From the NCBI GenBank assembly GCA_035758575.1, contig DASTXH010000017.1, positions 31,418 through 95,417 of the forward strand: 64,000 nt of DNA, read 5' to 3'. This DNA is from JANWHZ01 sp035758575 (GTDB lineage: Bacteria > Patescibacteriota > Saccharimonadia > Saccharimonadales > UBA4665). Under the pieces are notes generated by a model. That model was not told where the DNA came from. It saw only the letters and a list, made by a program, of their open reading frames with translations, and searched no databases. The position numbers and the translations under genes were made by a program. This document shows, piece by piece, positions 8,463 through 18,329 of the stretch; within the stretch, counting starts at the first letter, position 1, and every line of letters starts with the position of its first letter.

Positions 8463-9752
8463 ATGGCTGACTATAAGGTCAAAGACATTGCCCTGGCGGA
8501 CTGGGGACGCAAAGAAATAACACTCGCTGAAAAAGAAATGCCGGGCCTCATGAGCCTTCGTGCCGAATACAAGGGCAAGAAGCCGCTACAAGGCGCGCGC
8601 ATCGTAGGATGTCTGCATATGACCATTCAGACCGCCGTACTTATTGAAACACTTGTGGAGCTTGGCGCCGACGTACGCTGGTCTTCGTGCAACATTTTCA
8701 GCACCCAAGATCATGCCGCAGCCGCCATTGCCAAAGCCGGCATACCGGTCTTTGCCTGGAAAGGCGAAACCGAAGAAGAATACTGGTGGTGTGTCGAAGA
8801 AAGCCTGAAATACCCCGACGGCAAAGGTCCAAATCTGCTGTTGGATGACGGCGGCGACCTGACGCAGCTGGTGCACACCAAGCACCCGGAATTATTGAAA
8901 GATATAAAAGGTGTCAGCGAAGAAACAACTACCGGCGTGCATCATCTGTACCAAATGCTCACCAACAAGAACCTGAAAATCCCCGCTATCAATGTGAATG
9001 ACTCCGTCACTAAGAGCAAATTCGACAACAAATACGGCTGCCGCGAATCACTGGTAGACGGCATCAAGCGCGCTACCGACGTAATGCTGGCTGGCAAAGT
9101 TGCCGTAGTCGCTGGCTATGGCGATGTTGGCAAAGGCTGCGCGCAGTCGCTGGATACCTACGGCTGCCGCGTGCTTGTCACCGAAGTTGACCCCATCTGC
9201 GCCCTGCAGGCCATGATGGAAGGCTACGAAGTAACCACCATGGAAGAAGCCGTAAAAGAAGGCGATATTTTTGTCACCACCACCGGCTGCAAAGACATTA
9301 TTACCTTAGAACATATGGAGCGCATGAAAGATACGGCCATCGTCTGCAACATCGGCCACTTCGATGTCGAAATCCAGGTAGGACGGCTCGAAAAAGCCAA
9401 AGGCGTCAAAAAGGAAGAAGTCAAACCACAGGTTGATCTGTATACCTTCCCCGACGGCCATCGCATCATCCTGCTGGCGTCCGGCCGGTTAGTGAACCTG
9501 GGCTGCGCTACGGGCCACCCATCGTTCGTGATGAGCAACTCGTTCACCAACCAGGTGTTGGCACAGCTGGAGCTTTGGACAAAGCAATATGATCTCGGCG
9601 TACACCGTCTACCCAAAGAACTGGACGAGAAAGTTGCACGCTTGCATGTAGAGGCACTCGGCGGCAAGCTGACCGCACTGTCGACCGACCAAGCCGAATA
9701 CCTAGGTCTTGCCAAGGGCGGCCCTTACAAGCCAGAGCACTACCGCTACTAG
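8463..9752 (+). CDS. ahcY: Adenosylhomocysteinase (SAH hydrolase)
   Basis: 429 aa, full length for the shorter bacterial/archaeal type. It splits S-adenosylhomocysteine, the by-product of SAM-dependent methylation, into homocysteine and adenosine using bound NAD. Visible are VNDSVTKSKFDNKYGCRESL near residue 180, the NAD loop VAGYGDVGKGCAQ near 217 and the C-terminal YKPEHYRY lysine-tyrosine tail. AAGGAGACAGC precedes the ATG. It is 13 bases downstream of the kinase and ends at a strong terminator. Confidence 0.97.
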   Translation: MADYKVKDIALADWGRKEITLAEKEMPGLMSLRAEYKGKKPLQGARIVGCLHMTIQTAVLIETLVELGADVRWSSCNIFSTQDHAAAAIAKAGIPVFAWKGETEEEYWWCVEESLKYPDGKGPNLLLDDGGDLTQLVHTKHPELLKDIKGVSEETTTGVHHLYQMLTNKNLKIPAINVNDSVTKSKFDNKYGCRESLVDGIKRATDVMLAGKVAVVAGYGDVGKGCAQSLDTYGCRVLVTEVDPICALQAMMEGYEVTTMEEAVKEGDIFVTTTGCKDIITLEHMERMKDTAIVCNIGHFDVEIQVGRLEKAKGVKKEEVKPQVDLYTFPDGHRIILLASGRLVNLGCATGHPSFVMSNSFTNQVLAQLELWTKQYDLGVHRLPKELDEKVARLHVEALGGKLTALSTDQAEYLGLAKGGPYKPEHYRY

Positions 9753-9765
9753 AACGGATGCGATG

Positions 9766-9799
9766 AAAAAGAGTGCGCCGAAGTGGCGCACTCTTTTTT
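9766..9799. terminator. Bidirectional terminator between ahcY and ftsK
   Basis: GAGTGCGCC-GAAGT-GGCGCACTC hairpin flanked by A5 on the left and T6 on the right, so it can end both the plus-strand ahcY and the minus-strand ftsK transcripts. Confidence 0.93.
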
Positions 9800-9819
9800 A
9801 TGTAGCTTGAATACGTTAA

Positions 9820-11997
9820 TTACATCTCTGGCTCGGCCGGAGTACTGGCCATCGCCGCCGGACTTTCCGAAAATACTTCGTCCATGCTGCTGATAAGCAC
9901 GTCGCGCGGGCGGGAGCCATCCGCCGGGCCCACGATGCCCTGTTCTTCCATGGTTTCGATCAAACGGGCAGCGCGGCCGTAACCAATGCGCAGGCGGCGC
10001 TGCAATAAGCTGGTACTTGCCTTACGACCTTCAATCACGCAGCGCACGGCATCTTTGAACATATCATCATCACCGTCGCTGGCACCCATATCGGCCACCA
10101 CACCGCCCTTGCCGTTCAGCACTACCGGCTGGCTGACCACTTCATCGTTGTATTGCGGCGGCTGCTGCATGCGGATAAAATCGGTTACTTTGGCAGTCTC
10201 GTCATCACTGATGAAAGCGCCCTGCACACGCCGGGGTTTCGGCATATCTGCAGTCAGTAGCAACATATCACCCTGCCCCAGTAGCTTCTCGGACCCGATT
10301 TGGTCGATGATGGTGCGCGAATCTACCTGGCTGGCGGTAGTAAAGGCAATGCGTGCGGGCACGTTAGCCTTGATAAGGCCGGTAATAACATCGACACTCG
10401 GGCGCTGCGTGGCCAGCACCAGATGAATACCCACAGCGCGTGCTTTCTGGGCAATACGCACGATCAGAGCTTCAACGTCGCGGGCGGCCATCATCATAAG
10501 GTCGGCAAGCTCGTCGATGACAATCACGATATACGGCATGCCTTCTTCTTTTTTGAGCTCGTTGTATTCGCCGATATTACGCTTACCCACCTCGGCCAGT
10601 GCCTTGTAGCGGCGTTCCATCTCGGCCACTGCCCATTTAAGGGCGCTGATACATTTTTCCGGCTCCGTAATGACCGGCGTAAGCAAGTGCGGCATATCGT
10701 CGTACGGCTTGAGCTCTACTTGTTTAGGGTCAACCAAGATCAGCTTCAGGTCGGCCGGCGAGTTGCGGTATAGCAGGCTCGTGAGGATAGTGTTGATCAT
10801 CACCGATTTACCGGAGCCGGTCTGTCCGGCAACCAACAGGTGCGGCATCTTGCCGAGGTCAGCAACTACTGGTACGCCCGATATATCCTTGCCGATTGCA
10901 AAGCCTAACTTGCCCTTGATACCCTGCCATTCGCGTGAGGTAAGGATAGAGCTGAGCCGGACAGTGGCAGACTTGAGGTTGGGGATTTCGATACCGACTG
11001 CGCGCTTGCCAGGAATGGGCGCCTCTATGCGGATTGACTGAGCGGCCAGATCCAGCGCCAGGTTGTTCTCCAGCGCGGTAATTTTGGTAAGCTTTACACC
11101 CGTGGGTGGCTTCAGGGTAAACTGCGTAACGCGCGGGCCGATATTGGCGCCCTCCATCTCGACATCAATATTGAAGTTGGCAAAGGTGTCGTGGATGGCC
11201 TGAGCGTTGGCATTGACGTTGCCTGGGTCGGCTTTGTCCTGTTTCTGATCCAACAAATCAATACCTGGGAACTTCCAGTTGGGATCGCTGGGCGCCGTGA
11301 GCGCTTCGTGGTTTTCGGCTGGTGCGAGTTTTTGGGCAGTATTCTTGAGCGTGGACAAGCGGGCTGGAGCCGGCTCGTTACCGTGGTGCTCCACCGGCAC
11401 GCCTTCGTTTAGCTTAAAGTTGCTGGGCTCGGCCTTAGCCTTTAGCGCTGCCAGCTCATTTTCATCGCGCGGTTCACGCTTGAACAAACCAAATAGCGAT
11501 AAGATTACCTTCGGCGAGATGGCGAAGGCAAAGAAAACAGCCAAGACTGTGAGTACCAGGAATAAAATTGCTGCCGGCAGCTTATCGAACGCCATCAGCG
11601 CCATATTGCCGAACAGCTCGCCAACTTTGCCGCCGTTGCCGCCCTGCCAAAGCCCGGCCGCATCCTTTTCGACGAAACTTACGTGCAAAAGCCCTGCGGA
11701 AAAGATAAGGATAGCCAGCATGCCGCCGAACTTACCCACCGAAATACGATGGTCTTCGCTCATAAACTTGGTAACGCCCCAATATGCAAGCGCCAGCGGC
11801 ATCAGGTATGCCGCCCAACCAAACACGGCGTAGGCTGCCTTGAATGCATCAATAGGCACTAATCCACCAGTACCAAAACCGCCCAACAAAAAGAACAGTG
11901 CACCAAGGCACAACAATGTGGCGCCGGCAAACGCCCAGAACGGTGACCGTTCGTGGACGGGTTCTACTTTCCTGCGTGATTTTTTATGTTTTGCCAT
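9820..11997 (-). CDS. ftsK: FtsK/SpoIIIE DNA translocase
   Basis: 725 aa. The N-terminus is basic and then has four or five membrane helices (about residues 20-175). A short linker leads to the motor with Walker A VAGQTGSGKSVMI, Walker B IVIVIDELADLMMM and a C-terminal winged-helix gamma domain (LLQRRLRIGYGRAARLIETM) that reads KOPS-like sites. It pumps chromosomal DNA at the division septum. The linker is much shorter than in E. coli FtsK and closer to SpoIIIE. It has its own promoter at 12065-12093. Confidence 0.96.
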   Translation of the reverse strand: MAKHKKSRRKVEPVHERSPFWAFAGATLLCLGALFFLLGGFGTGGLVPIDAFKAAYAVFGWAAYLMPLALAYWGVTKFMSEDHRISVGKFGGMLAILIFSAGLLHVSFVEKDAAGLWQGGNGGKVGELFGNMALMAFDKLPAAILFLVLTVLAVFFAFAISPKVILSLFGLFKREPRDENELAALKAKAEPSNFKLNEGVPVEHHGNEPAPARLSTLKNTAQKLAPAENHEALTAPSDPNWKFPGIDLLDQKQDKADPGNVNANAQAIHDTFANFNIDVEMEGANIGPRVTQFTLKPPTGVKLTKITALENNLALDLAAQSIRIEAPIPGKRAVGIEIPNLKSATVRLSSILTSREWQGIKGKLGFAIGKDISGVPVVADLGKMPHLLVAGQTGSGKSVMINTILTSLLYRNSPADLKLILVDPKQVELKPYDDMPHLLTPVITEPEKCISALKWAVAEMERRYKALAEVGKRNIGEYNELKKEEGMPYIVIVIDELADLMMMAARDVEALIVRIAQKARAVGIHLVLATQRPSVDVITGLIKANVPARIAFTTASQVDSRTIIDQIGSEKLLGQGDMLLLTADMPKPRRVQGAFISDDETAKVTDFIRMQQPPQYNDEVVSQPVVLNGKGGVVADMGASDGDDDMFKDAVRCVIEGRKASTSLLQRRLRIGYGRAARLIETMEEQGIVGPADGSRPRDVLISSMDEVFSESPAAMASTPAEPEM

Positions 11998-12064
11998 AAT
12001 GCTTACTTAAAAAATTATACCCTCGTAACTTCTTATGGTCTAGCGTTTGGCGCTATCAAACTAA

Positions 12065-12093
12065 ACTATAGCAATTTTTACTACATTTGTCAA
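12065..12093 (-). promoter_or_regulatory. ftsK promoter
   Basis: Minus strand TTGACA (12088-12093), 17-base spacer, TATAGT (12065-12070): near consensus. A second TATAAT lies closer to the gene but lacks a -35. The roughly 60-base leader contains the small hairpin TAGCGCCAAACGCTA. Confidence 0.75.
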
Positions 12094-12098
12094 AACTG

Positions 12099-12983
12099 CT
12101 AGTGCTTTGGGCTGAGCAACTGTAAATTTGTTAGCATATCCACTCGGGCGCCTGCCTCACGAGCGGCCAACTGCTGATAATCAACTTGATCTATAGTACA
12201 GCGAGCGTTAAATACATCTTCGCACAGCCGCGAAAATTCGGGATTAAGTGCGTTGAGAAAATCGGGAGTGACGATGCCCAATCCGTCCACGCTCTGTTTC
12301 CATTTGGCCGGATAGCCTTCTATACTGGGATGTGCAACGTCGCGCTGCGCCAGCCTGTCCAATGCCACATAGCCCACACGTTTACCGCGCGCTTCGTAAG
12401 CTTCATCCTTTTTAATCATGCCGCCGGCTACCTCATCGAACGACCCGAAAACGCATTCGTTTATTCCGGTGCCGGGATACTTCCGTTGGTAGTCAGCCAG
12501 CGTAACGAAGCAGCGCGGGCACGATTCGACCGTATAGGCCAAAATTGCGTGCCTGCCTGTGCCCAGTGCCGGCTCTAAGCCGGCGAGCTGGTGCCTGGGC
12601 TGGGCATTATAGTCGAGCGGAACTGCCGGCAACAAATGCTCGCCCAACAGTTTACGTTCCTTGACGGAAAGTTTAGCATATGGACGACGCGACAGTTCAT
12701 AGAGATCGAGTGCGACACACTCTGCATGGGAGGTAAACCGCTGGCCGCTAAAAACCTGATTTCGGGCAGACAGCTTGTACTCTAGGCCCCCTTCGCGATG
12801 AACAAGCACCGCCCCCACGCCGTAATCGCCTGCCTCAAGCGCTAAAATTGCTTGGTCTATGGCAATCGCCATGTACGCTTCGTACGTATGGGGCGTGGCA
12901 GCACTTTTCAGTTGTTCAAGTCGGTCTCTAAACCCTGCAATCAAAGGCGCAGATTCAGGACCAGATGGCAGTTCAGATGCCAT
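12099..12983 (-). CDS. Cytidine/deoxycytidylate deaminase-fold protein
   Basis: 294 aa. A zinc-dependent deaminase core is visible: SHAEC (His ligand and catalytic Glu) at about residues 85-89 and SCPRC (two Cys ligands) at about residues 154-158. The spacing is longer than in TadA or dCMP deaminase because of a 40-residue insert, and a C-terminal region of about 110 residues follows that I do not recognise. The substrate (free nucleoside, nucleotide or tRNA) is undetermined. It lies 12 bases after RNase J, so it is probably co-transcribed. Confidence 0.8.
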   Translation of the reverse strand: MASELPSGPESAPLIAGFRDRLEQLKSAATPHTYEAYMAIAIDQAILALEAGDYGVGAVLVHREGGLEYKLSARNQVFSGQRFTSHAECVALDLYELSRRPYAKLSVKERKLLGEHLLPAVPLDYNAQPRHQLAGLEPALGTGRHAILAYTVESCPRCFVTLADYQRKYPGTGINECVFGSFDEVAGGMIKKDEAYEARGKRVGYVALDRLAQRDVAHPSIEGYPAKWKQSVDGLGIVTPDFLNALNPEFSRLCEDVFNARCTIDQVDYQQLAAREAGARVDMLTNLQLLSPKH

Positions 12984-12994
12984 GGCACATATAC

Positions 12995-15142
12995 TTAATC
13001 AACGCGTGGATCCTGAGTAAGCAAGCGGGCGCGCATCTCCTGGAAGCGGCGCTGTTGCTCGGCAGCGATTTGTTCGGCCGTCTTGGTGTCGCCACCGTTT
13101 ACAACCGTTGTAGCCTCGGGCCGATCTCCGCCCTTACCGAGCGAAATGATATTCACCACAGGTATGACTATTGGACTACGCTGCGTGCGGTCAAACAGAT
13201 AGTGTGTAACGTGATCCTTCAGCTCGGCCTTGAACCGATCGAGATCAACGCGCTTGAAGCGTTGCTGTACGGCGCGGCGCAGTTCGGCACGCAAGCCGTT
13301 CATGATCTCTTCGTTATCACGCATATAGATGAAGCCGCGGCTGATGATGTCGGGGCTGGTAAGCAAGTTGCCCGACTTCTTGTCAATGGTCAGCACTACT
13401 GCCACCAGGCCTTCTTCGCTCAGCAGCACGCGGTCCTTTACGACCACATTGCTGACGACAGCGCCGGTTTGGTCAACCAAAATGGTACCATGCGGCACTT
13501 CGCCCAAGATCTCCATCTTGTCGGGCGTAAATGACACTATTTCGCCATTATCCACGTTTGCAGTATTGGCGCGTGGAATACCGTGTTCTACCGCCAGTTC
13601 GATATGATACCGCTTCGCAGTAAAGTCGCCGTAAATAGGGATGAAGAACTTCGGCTTAGTCATCTCAATCATCTCAGCATATTCATCACGCGAGCTATGC
13701 CCTGATACGTGCAACGGCCCAACGCCATCCAGCGTATGTGTTTCCTGACGGAAAACGTGCACGCCCTTCTTCAACAGCTCGTCCACCATGCTGCGGATAG
13801 AGGCATCGTTACCGGTGTACGGAATGGGCGTGCTAGAAAGCACGACGGTGTCGGATTCCTTCAGCTTGATATGCTTGTGCTCGCCGGTGCTCATGCGCTG
13901 TAAGGCGGAGCTGGGCTCGCCCTGTGAACCAGTACACACTACGACAAGCTCGTTATCTTTCATGTTTGCTGCCGAAGCAATAGGCACAAAGGTGCCCTTC
14001 GGCACGCGCACAAAGCCGTGGCGTACTGCCATCTCAAGCGTGCTGATCATGCTGCGGCCGTCCATAGCCACCTTGCGGCCGTGGTGCACGGCTGCGTTGA
14101 TAATCATCTGAACACGGTTCATGTTCGTGCTGAACAAACCGACGAAGATACGGCCGGGAGCCTGGTCGATAATATCGATAAAGCTTTGTTCGATGGTGCT
14201 TTCCGATGGTGTGCGACCCAAGCGCTCAGTAGTGGTGCTTTCGCTCAGCAGCGCTAGCACGCCTTCATTGCCCAGCTCAATCAAGCGCTCCATATCGGTA
14301 CGCTCGTGGTCGAGGGGATTTGGGTCAAACCGGAAGTCACCGGTATTGATGATACGCCCTACTGGGGTATCCACGACCACACAGGTGCTGCCGGGGATTG
14401 AGTGCGTCACGCGCACCAGCTCCACAAAGAATTCGCCGATCTTCAGGCGTTCATGCGTAGCTTCATTCATGGTAATAGTCTTCAGCTCGAAGCCATCAGG
14501 CATAGGTAGGCCGAAATTGCCGAAAATTTCTTCCACGCGGCCTATAGTGAACTTACTGCCATAAATTGGTGCGGGTACTTTTGGCACGATATGCGGCAGA
14601 CCGCCGATGTGGTCGAGGTGGCCGTGGGTAATCACATACGCCCGCAGTTTGTGCCGAATCTGCTCAAGGTAGGAGGTATCGGCAATGCCGTAGTTGATGC
14701 CCGGCAAATCGACACCGAGGTCATTGCCACAGTCGATAACGATGGCATCGTTGATGTACTCGATAAGAATCATGTTCTTGGAACCACCACCGTCGCTGCC
14801 GCCGAGTGGAATGATCTTCAGCCGCGGCTGGTCATCAATCACATTCGCCCGGCGCGGCGCGCGCTCTTCAGGGCGATGCTGCGCTGCCAAATATTGGTTG
14901 GCGATACGCTGGGCGTCCATTTGTGAACGTTTCTGCGCCCGGACCGCTTGGCTGCGTGAAGTGCTCAGGCTATTGCCGCCCATCTGCTGAGGACGCTGCT
15001 GCCTGCGCTGGCCACGTCCATTTTGACCGCCTTGATTATTCTGGTTGTTTGCGGGCATATTCTGTCCACCGTTTGTATTGTTCGGATTCCCGCGCCGTGG
15101 TGGCCGGTTCCGTTTCTGGTTATTGGTAGTATCTGGTTGCAT
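12995..15142 (-). CDS. rnj: Ribonuclease J
   Basis: 715 aa. A metallo-beta-lactamase/beta-CASP nuclease with the metal motif HGHLDHIGG at residues 173-181 and a C-terminal RNase J domain. RNase J has 5'-3' exonuclease and endonuclease activity in mRNA decay and rRNA maturation. An additional N-terminal segment of about 100 residues rich in Asn, Gln, Gly and Arg (for example GGQNGRGQRRQQRPQQ) looks disordered and RNA-binding. AAAGGAG upstream fixes the ATG at 15142. With PNPase nearby, it forms an RNA-turnover neighbourhood. Confidence 0.96.
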   Translation of the reverse strand: MQPDTTNNQKRNRPPRRGNPNNTNGGQNMPANNQNNQGGQNGRGQRRQQRPQQMGGNSLSTSRSQAVRAQKRSQMDAQRIANQYLAAQHRPEERAPRRANVIDDQPRLKIIPLGGSDGGGSKNMILIEYINDAIVIDCGNDLGVDLPGINYGIADTSYLEQIRHKLRAYVITHGHLDHIGGLPHIVPKVPAPIYGSKFTIGRVEEIFGNFGLPMPDGFELKTITMNEATHERLKIGEFFVELVRVTHSIPGSTCVVVDTPVGRIINTGDFRFDPNPLDHERTDMERLIELGNEGVLALLSESTTTERLGRTPSESTIEQSFIDIIDQAPGRIFVGLFSTNMNRVQMIINAAVHHGRKVAMDGRSMISTLEMAVRHGFVRVPKGTFVPIASAANMKDNELVVVCTGSQGEPSSALQRMSTGEHKHIKLKESDTVVLSSTPIPYTGNDASIRSMVDELLKKGVHVFRQETHTLDGVGPLHVSGHSSRDEYAEMIEMTKPKFFIPIYGDFTAKRYHIELAVEHGIPRANTANVDNGEIVSFTPDKMEILGEVPHGTILVDQTGAVVSNVVVKDRVLLSEEGLVAVVLTIDKKSGNLLTSPDIISRGFIYMRDNEEIMNGLRAELRRAVQQRFKRVDLDRFKAELKDHVTHYLFDRTQRSPIVIPVVNIISLGKGGDRPEATTVVNGGDTKTAEQIAAEQQRRFQEMRARLLTQDPRVD

Positions 15143-15172
15143 GTAGGTTTCTCCTTTATATGCAAAATAAAT

Positions 15173-15793
15173 TTAGTTTCGTATGTCGTGCTTCGCTGCT
15201 TGCGCCAAGATGCTTGGAATAGTGGCAAAATCATCAAGAAGCGTCTGGCGAAGCGACCGGTTATATAGTGCCGCAGCCGGATGGAACAACGGCAGGATAA
15301 CCAGGACAAGCGGATCGGCCGCCGCACCTTGCGCAGACTCCAGCGTATACTGCTGAGGCTGACCATGTACGGCGCCTATTTGCAAGTCCGGCAAGAAGCA
15401 ATTCAGGCCGTGGCGGCCAAGGGTAGCCACTATTTTCGGCCGAATTACTTCTAGCTGAGCCTGCAAGTATGGCAGGGACTCCTGTTTTTCCGCTGGGAGC
15501 GGATCGCGGTTCTTGGGCGGGCGGTATTTCAGGATACTGGTAATGTAAATGTCTTCGCGTTTCATGCCAATGCTTGCCAGCAGCTCATCCAAAAACTTGC
15601 CTGACGCACCTACGAACGGCCTTCCCTGTTCATCTTCGAAGCGACCCGGTGCTTCGCCTACAAACACAACGTCGGCATCAGCGTTACCCTCGCCGAATAC
15701 AATGTTGGCGGCCTGAGCGGCCAGCACCGGCGTAACGTTATTGCCGATCATTCGCTGCTTGATGTCGTCAAGCTTTTGCTGTTTTGTGGTCAT
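15173..15793 (-). CDS. Family 4 uracil-DNA glycosylase lacking the Fe-S cysteines
   Basis: 206 aa. The family 4 signature GEAPG is at 46-50 and the second active-site block FHPAA at about residues 171-175, so it should excise uracil from DNA. Family 4 enzymes normally hold a 4Fe-4S cluster through four cysteines. Here the N-terminal CxxC pair is absent, the cysteine in the LKCRPP block is Tyr90, and the one after it is Ser106; only one Cys remains in the protein. The fold is apparently kept without the cluster. Its start overlaps the end of the upstream small membrane gene. Confidence 0.9.
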   Translation of the reverse strand: MTTKQQKLDDIKQRMIGNNVTPVLAAQAANIVFGEGNADADVVFVGEAPGRFEDEQGRPFVGASGKFLDELLASIGMKREDIYITSILKYRPPKNRDPLPAEKQESLPYLQAQLEVIRPKIVATLGRHGLNCFLPDLQIGAVHGQPQQYTLESAQGAAADPLVLVILPLFHPAAALYNRSLRQTLLDDFATIPSILAQAAKHDIRN

Positions 15794-15986
15794 GATGGAA
15801 CAAATTCCGTATAAACTTCACGATATTACGGACGCCGCCGATAAGGAATAGTATGCCAAGCACGTATTCCCAAAGCGCCCCGCTGTTAATCGCCAGACTA
15901 GCGATGACGTAGGTAGCGGCTAGCTCCACCACACCAAAGGTGAGGAGCCCCCACCTTGTTTGATGCCATATCGCTAGCCGTTCCAT
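15768..15986 (-). CDS. Small two-helix membrane protein
   Basis: About 72 aa from ATG 15986. Two hydrophobic helices (LLTFGVVELAATYVIASLAI and EYVLGILFLIGGVRNIVKFI) are followed by a basic His/Lys tail. No family recognised. The frame can be extended to a TTG at 16010 inside pnp, but ATG 15986 just after the pnp stop is more likely. It overlaps the UDG start by 26 bases, implying coupled translation in a pnp-orf-udg operon. Confidence 0.65.
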   Translation of the reverse strand: MERLAIWHQTRWGLLTFGVVELAATYVIASLAINSGALWEYVLGILFLIGGVRNIVKFIRNLFHHDHKTAKA

Positions 15987-15993
15987 ATGTATG

Positions 15994-18135
15994 TTACTTT
16001 TTACCTTCAAGCTCTCGAGCAGCCGCCTTCATGCTGAGCTGCAACCGTCCGCGATCGTCGATAGCAAGTAACTTCACCGTCACTTTGTCACCCTCATGCA
16101 CGACGTCGCTTGGTTTGTTCACGCGCTCTTCGCTCAGTTCGCTGACGTGTACCAGGCCTTCTTTACCCGGCAGAATTTCGACGAATGCACCAAATTCTAA
16201 CACGCTTACGACACGGCAGTCGTAATATATTTTACCCACTTCAGGCACAGCCGTCAGCCGACGGATATAAGCGATAGCGCCGTCGATAGACTCCTTGTTT
16301 GGGCTGGCAATCAGCACGGTGCCGTCGTCCTTGATGTCGATCTCGGCACCTGTTTCGGCGATAATCTTATTGATGGTTTCGCCGCCCTTGCCGATGACCT
16401 CGCGGATTTTGTCTGGGCTGATCTGGATAGCCTCTACGCGTGGGGCGTACGGGCTCATCTCGCTGCGTGGGCCTGCCAGCGTCTCAAGCATATGCGCCAG
16501 AATGAAGGCACGGCCTTCCTTCCCCTGCATGATTGCCTGCTTCAATGTTTCTACTGGTAAGCCGTGTACTTTCATGTCCATCTGCAGTGCGGTAATACCC
16601 TCGCTAGTACCGGCAACCTTGAAGTCCATATCACCGGCAAAATCTTCGGCGTCAGCTATGTCGCTCAGTACATATGCCTTGTCACCTTCCAGCATTAACC
16701 CCATAGCGATGCCGCTCACCGGACGCTTCAGCGGTACACCCGCGTCCATAAGCGCCAAACAGCTGGAACACGTTGCAGCCATGCTGGTACTGCCGTTTTG
16801 GCTCATAATTTCGGTGACTGAACGGATAGTGTATGGAAACTCGGCTTCATCGGGAATTACTGGCAACAGTGCACGCTCCGCCAGGTAGCCATGGCCGATT
16901 TCGCGGCGGCCGGGGCTGCCCAGACGTTTCACTTCACCAACGGTGTAGCCCGGCGCATTGTAGTGGTGCATATAGCGGCGTTCGCCCGACTTCTCCATGG
17001 TGTCGACCAGCTGCACATACGACAGCGGTGCCAACGTAACAATGTTCAGACCCTGAGTAACGCCGCGGGTAAACAGGCTTGAGCCGTGCGCGCGCGGCAA
17101 AACGCCAACTTCGCTGGACAACGGACGTATTTCGGTAAGCTGGCGGCCATCAGGGCGGATATTCTCTTCTACGATACCTTTGCGCACATCTTTGTGGATA
17201 GCCATCTGAAAAGCGTCTTCGAATTCACGCTTGACCTGTGCAAAACCATCTTCGCCAAGTTCTTCCGTAAAATGAGCGTGCATGCTGTCGCGCAAGACCT
17301 TCACCATCGCATTGCGCTCTGGGTACGGTGCGCGCAAGTCCGCGCCCAACTTACCTTCCAGCCAGGTTTCTACGCGCTGTTGGATGTCGCTATCCGGCAG
17401 CATCAGCTCATATGGCAATGGGGTCACGCCTACCTTTTCGACCAATTCCTTCTGCAGGGCAATTGCGGGCTGCATAGCCTGAAAAGCATATTCCAGCGCG
17501 GCCACCACCTGATCTTCGCTGACTTCTTTGGCGCCAGCTTCCACCATAGTAATGGCGTGCTCGGTACCGGCGACTACAAGGTCGAGCGTACCGGCAGCCA
17601 ATTCGTCTGCCGACAGGAACGCCTGTGGCTTGCCGTCTACCAGGCCAACGCGAAGGCCTGCAACCGGACCGTCGAACGGCGCACCGGTCAGCATAAATGC
17701 TGCGCTCATGGCAATCATGGCAATGACGTCGGGGCGGAAGGCTGGGTCCATACTGAGCACCGTGGCCACACCCTGTACTTCATGCCGATAGCCCTTGGGC
17801 CACAGCGGCCGGATGGGGCGATCGATGAGGCGGCCGATAAGCACTGCTTCGTCGGATGGTTTGCCTTCACGCTTGATGAAGCGGCTGCCGCTGATCTTGC
17901 CGGCGGCATAAAAGCGTTCTTCGTAGTCGATACTCAGCGGAAAATAATCCAATCCGCTCACCTGGTTTTCGCTCATCATAGCGGTGCCTAGGACGACCGT
18001 GTCGCCGTAGGTAGCAAGGACTGAAGCCGTGGTGCGGAAGCCCACGCGGCCAACCTCTAGGGTTAGCGTGCGGCCGCACAGCTCAGTCGAAACGCGAATA
18101 ATTTTTTTGCCGTATGGGTTAATGGTTTGTCCCAT
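15994..18135 (-). CDS. pnp: Polynucleotide phosphorylase
   Basis: 713 aa. Two RNase PH domains, a helical linker, a KH domain (IREVIGKGGETINKIIAETG) and an S1 domain (GKIYYDCRVVSVLEFGAFVEI) in the canonical order. It degrades RNA 3'-5' using phosphate and can add 3' tails. It follows rpsO as in most bacteria, separated by about 195 bases with a GCTTTCTC/GAGAAAGC hairpin that could be a processing site. Confidence 0.97.
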   Translation of the reverse strand: MGQTINPYGKKIIRVSTELCGRTLTLEVGRVGFRTTASVLATYGDTVVLGTAMMSENQVSGLDYFPLSIDYEERFYAAGKISGSRFIKREGKPSDEAVLIGRLIDRPIRPLWPKGYRHEVQGVATVLSMDPAFRPDVIAMIAMSAAFMLTGAPFDGPVAGLRVGLVDGKPQAFLSADELAAGTLDLVVAGTEHAITMVEAGAKEVSEDQVVAALEYAFQAMQPAIALQKELVEKVGVTPLPYELMLPDSDIQQRVETWLEGKLGADLRAPYPERNAMVKVLRDSMHAHFTEELGEDGFAQVKREFEDAFQMAIHKDVRKGIVEENIRPDGRQLTEIRPLSSEVGVLPRAHGSSLFTRGVTQGLNIVTLAPLSYVQLVDTMEKSGERRYMHHYNAPGYTVGEVKRLGSPGRREIGHGYLAERALLPVIPDEAEFPYTIRSVTEIMSQNGSTSMAATCSSCLALMDAGVPLKRPVSGIAMGLMLEGDKAYVLSDIADAEDFAGDMDFKVAGTSEGITALQMDMKVHGLPVETLKQAIMQGKEGRAFILAHMLETLAGPRSEMSPYAPRVEAIQISPDKIREVIGKGGETINKIIAETGAEIDIKDDGTVLIASPNKESIDGAIAYIRRLTAVPEVGKIYYDCRVVSVLEFGAFVEILPGKEGLVHVSELSEERVNKPSDVVHEGDKVTVKLLAIDDRGRLQLSMKAAARELEGKK

Positions 18136-18329
18136 GGGTAATGTTTGACCTTTCTACCGCGGGTGGCTTGACCGGCATGGTTCACACACAGGGAGCAAAT
18201 ATCCAGCTGCCTTGTGCGAAAAAGCTGGTATATCTGGTGCTCTGTAAGCGAACGCCGGTAAGCCTCTAGCGTGCTGTTAATGTGCACAAGCGTGCTTTCT
18301 CGATGACTCGAGAAAGCTGGTCTATGCAC

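Noticed and set aside
12099..12983. Assignment of the deaminase as TadA
   Set aside because: It is almost twice the usual length, with a long insert between HAE and CxxC and an extra C-terminal domain.
17086..17991. 301-residue open frame on the plus strand opposite pnp
   Set aside because: It lies wholly antisense to the strongly supported pnp gene, has atypical composition and no start signals.
18063..18329. 88-residue open frame between rpsO and pnp (minus strand)
   Set aside because: It overlaps the pnp start, shows no family pattern and has no promoter or Shine-Dalgarno sequence; the gap is better read as a leader/processing region.
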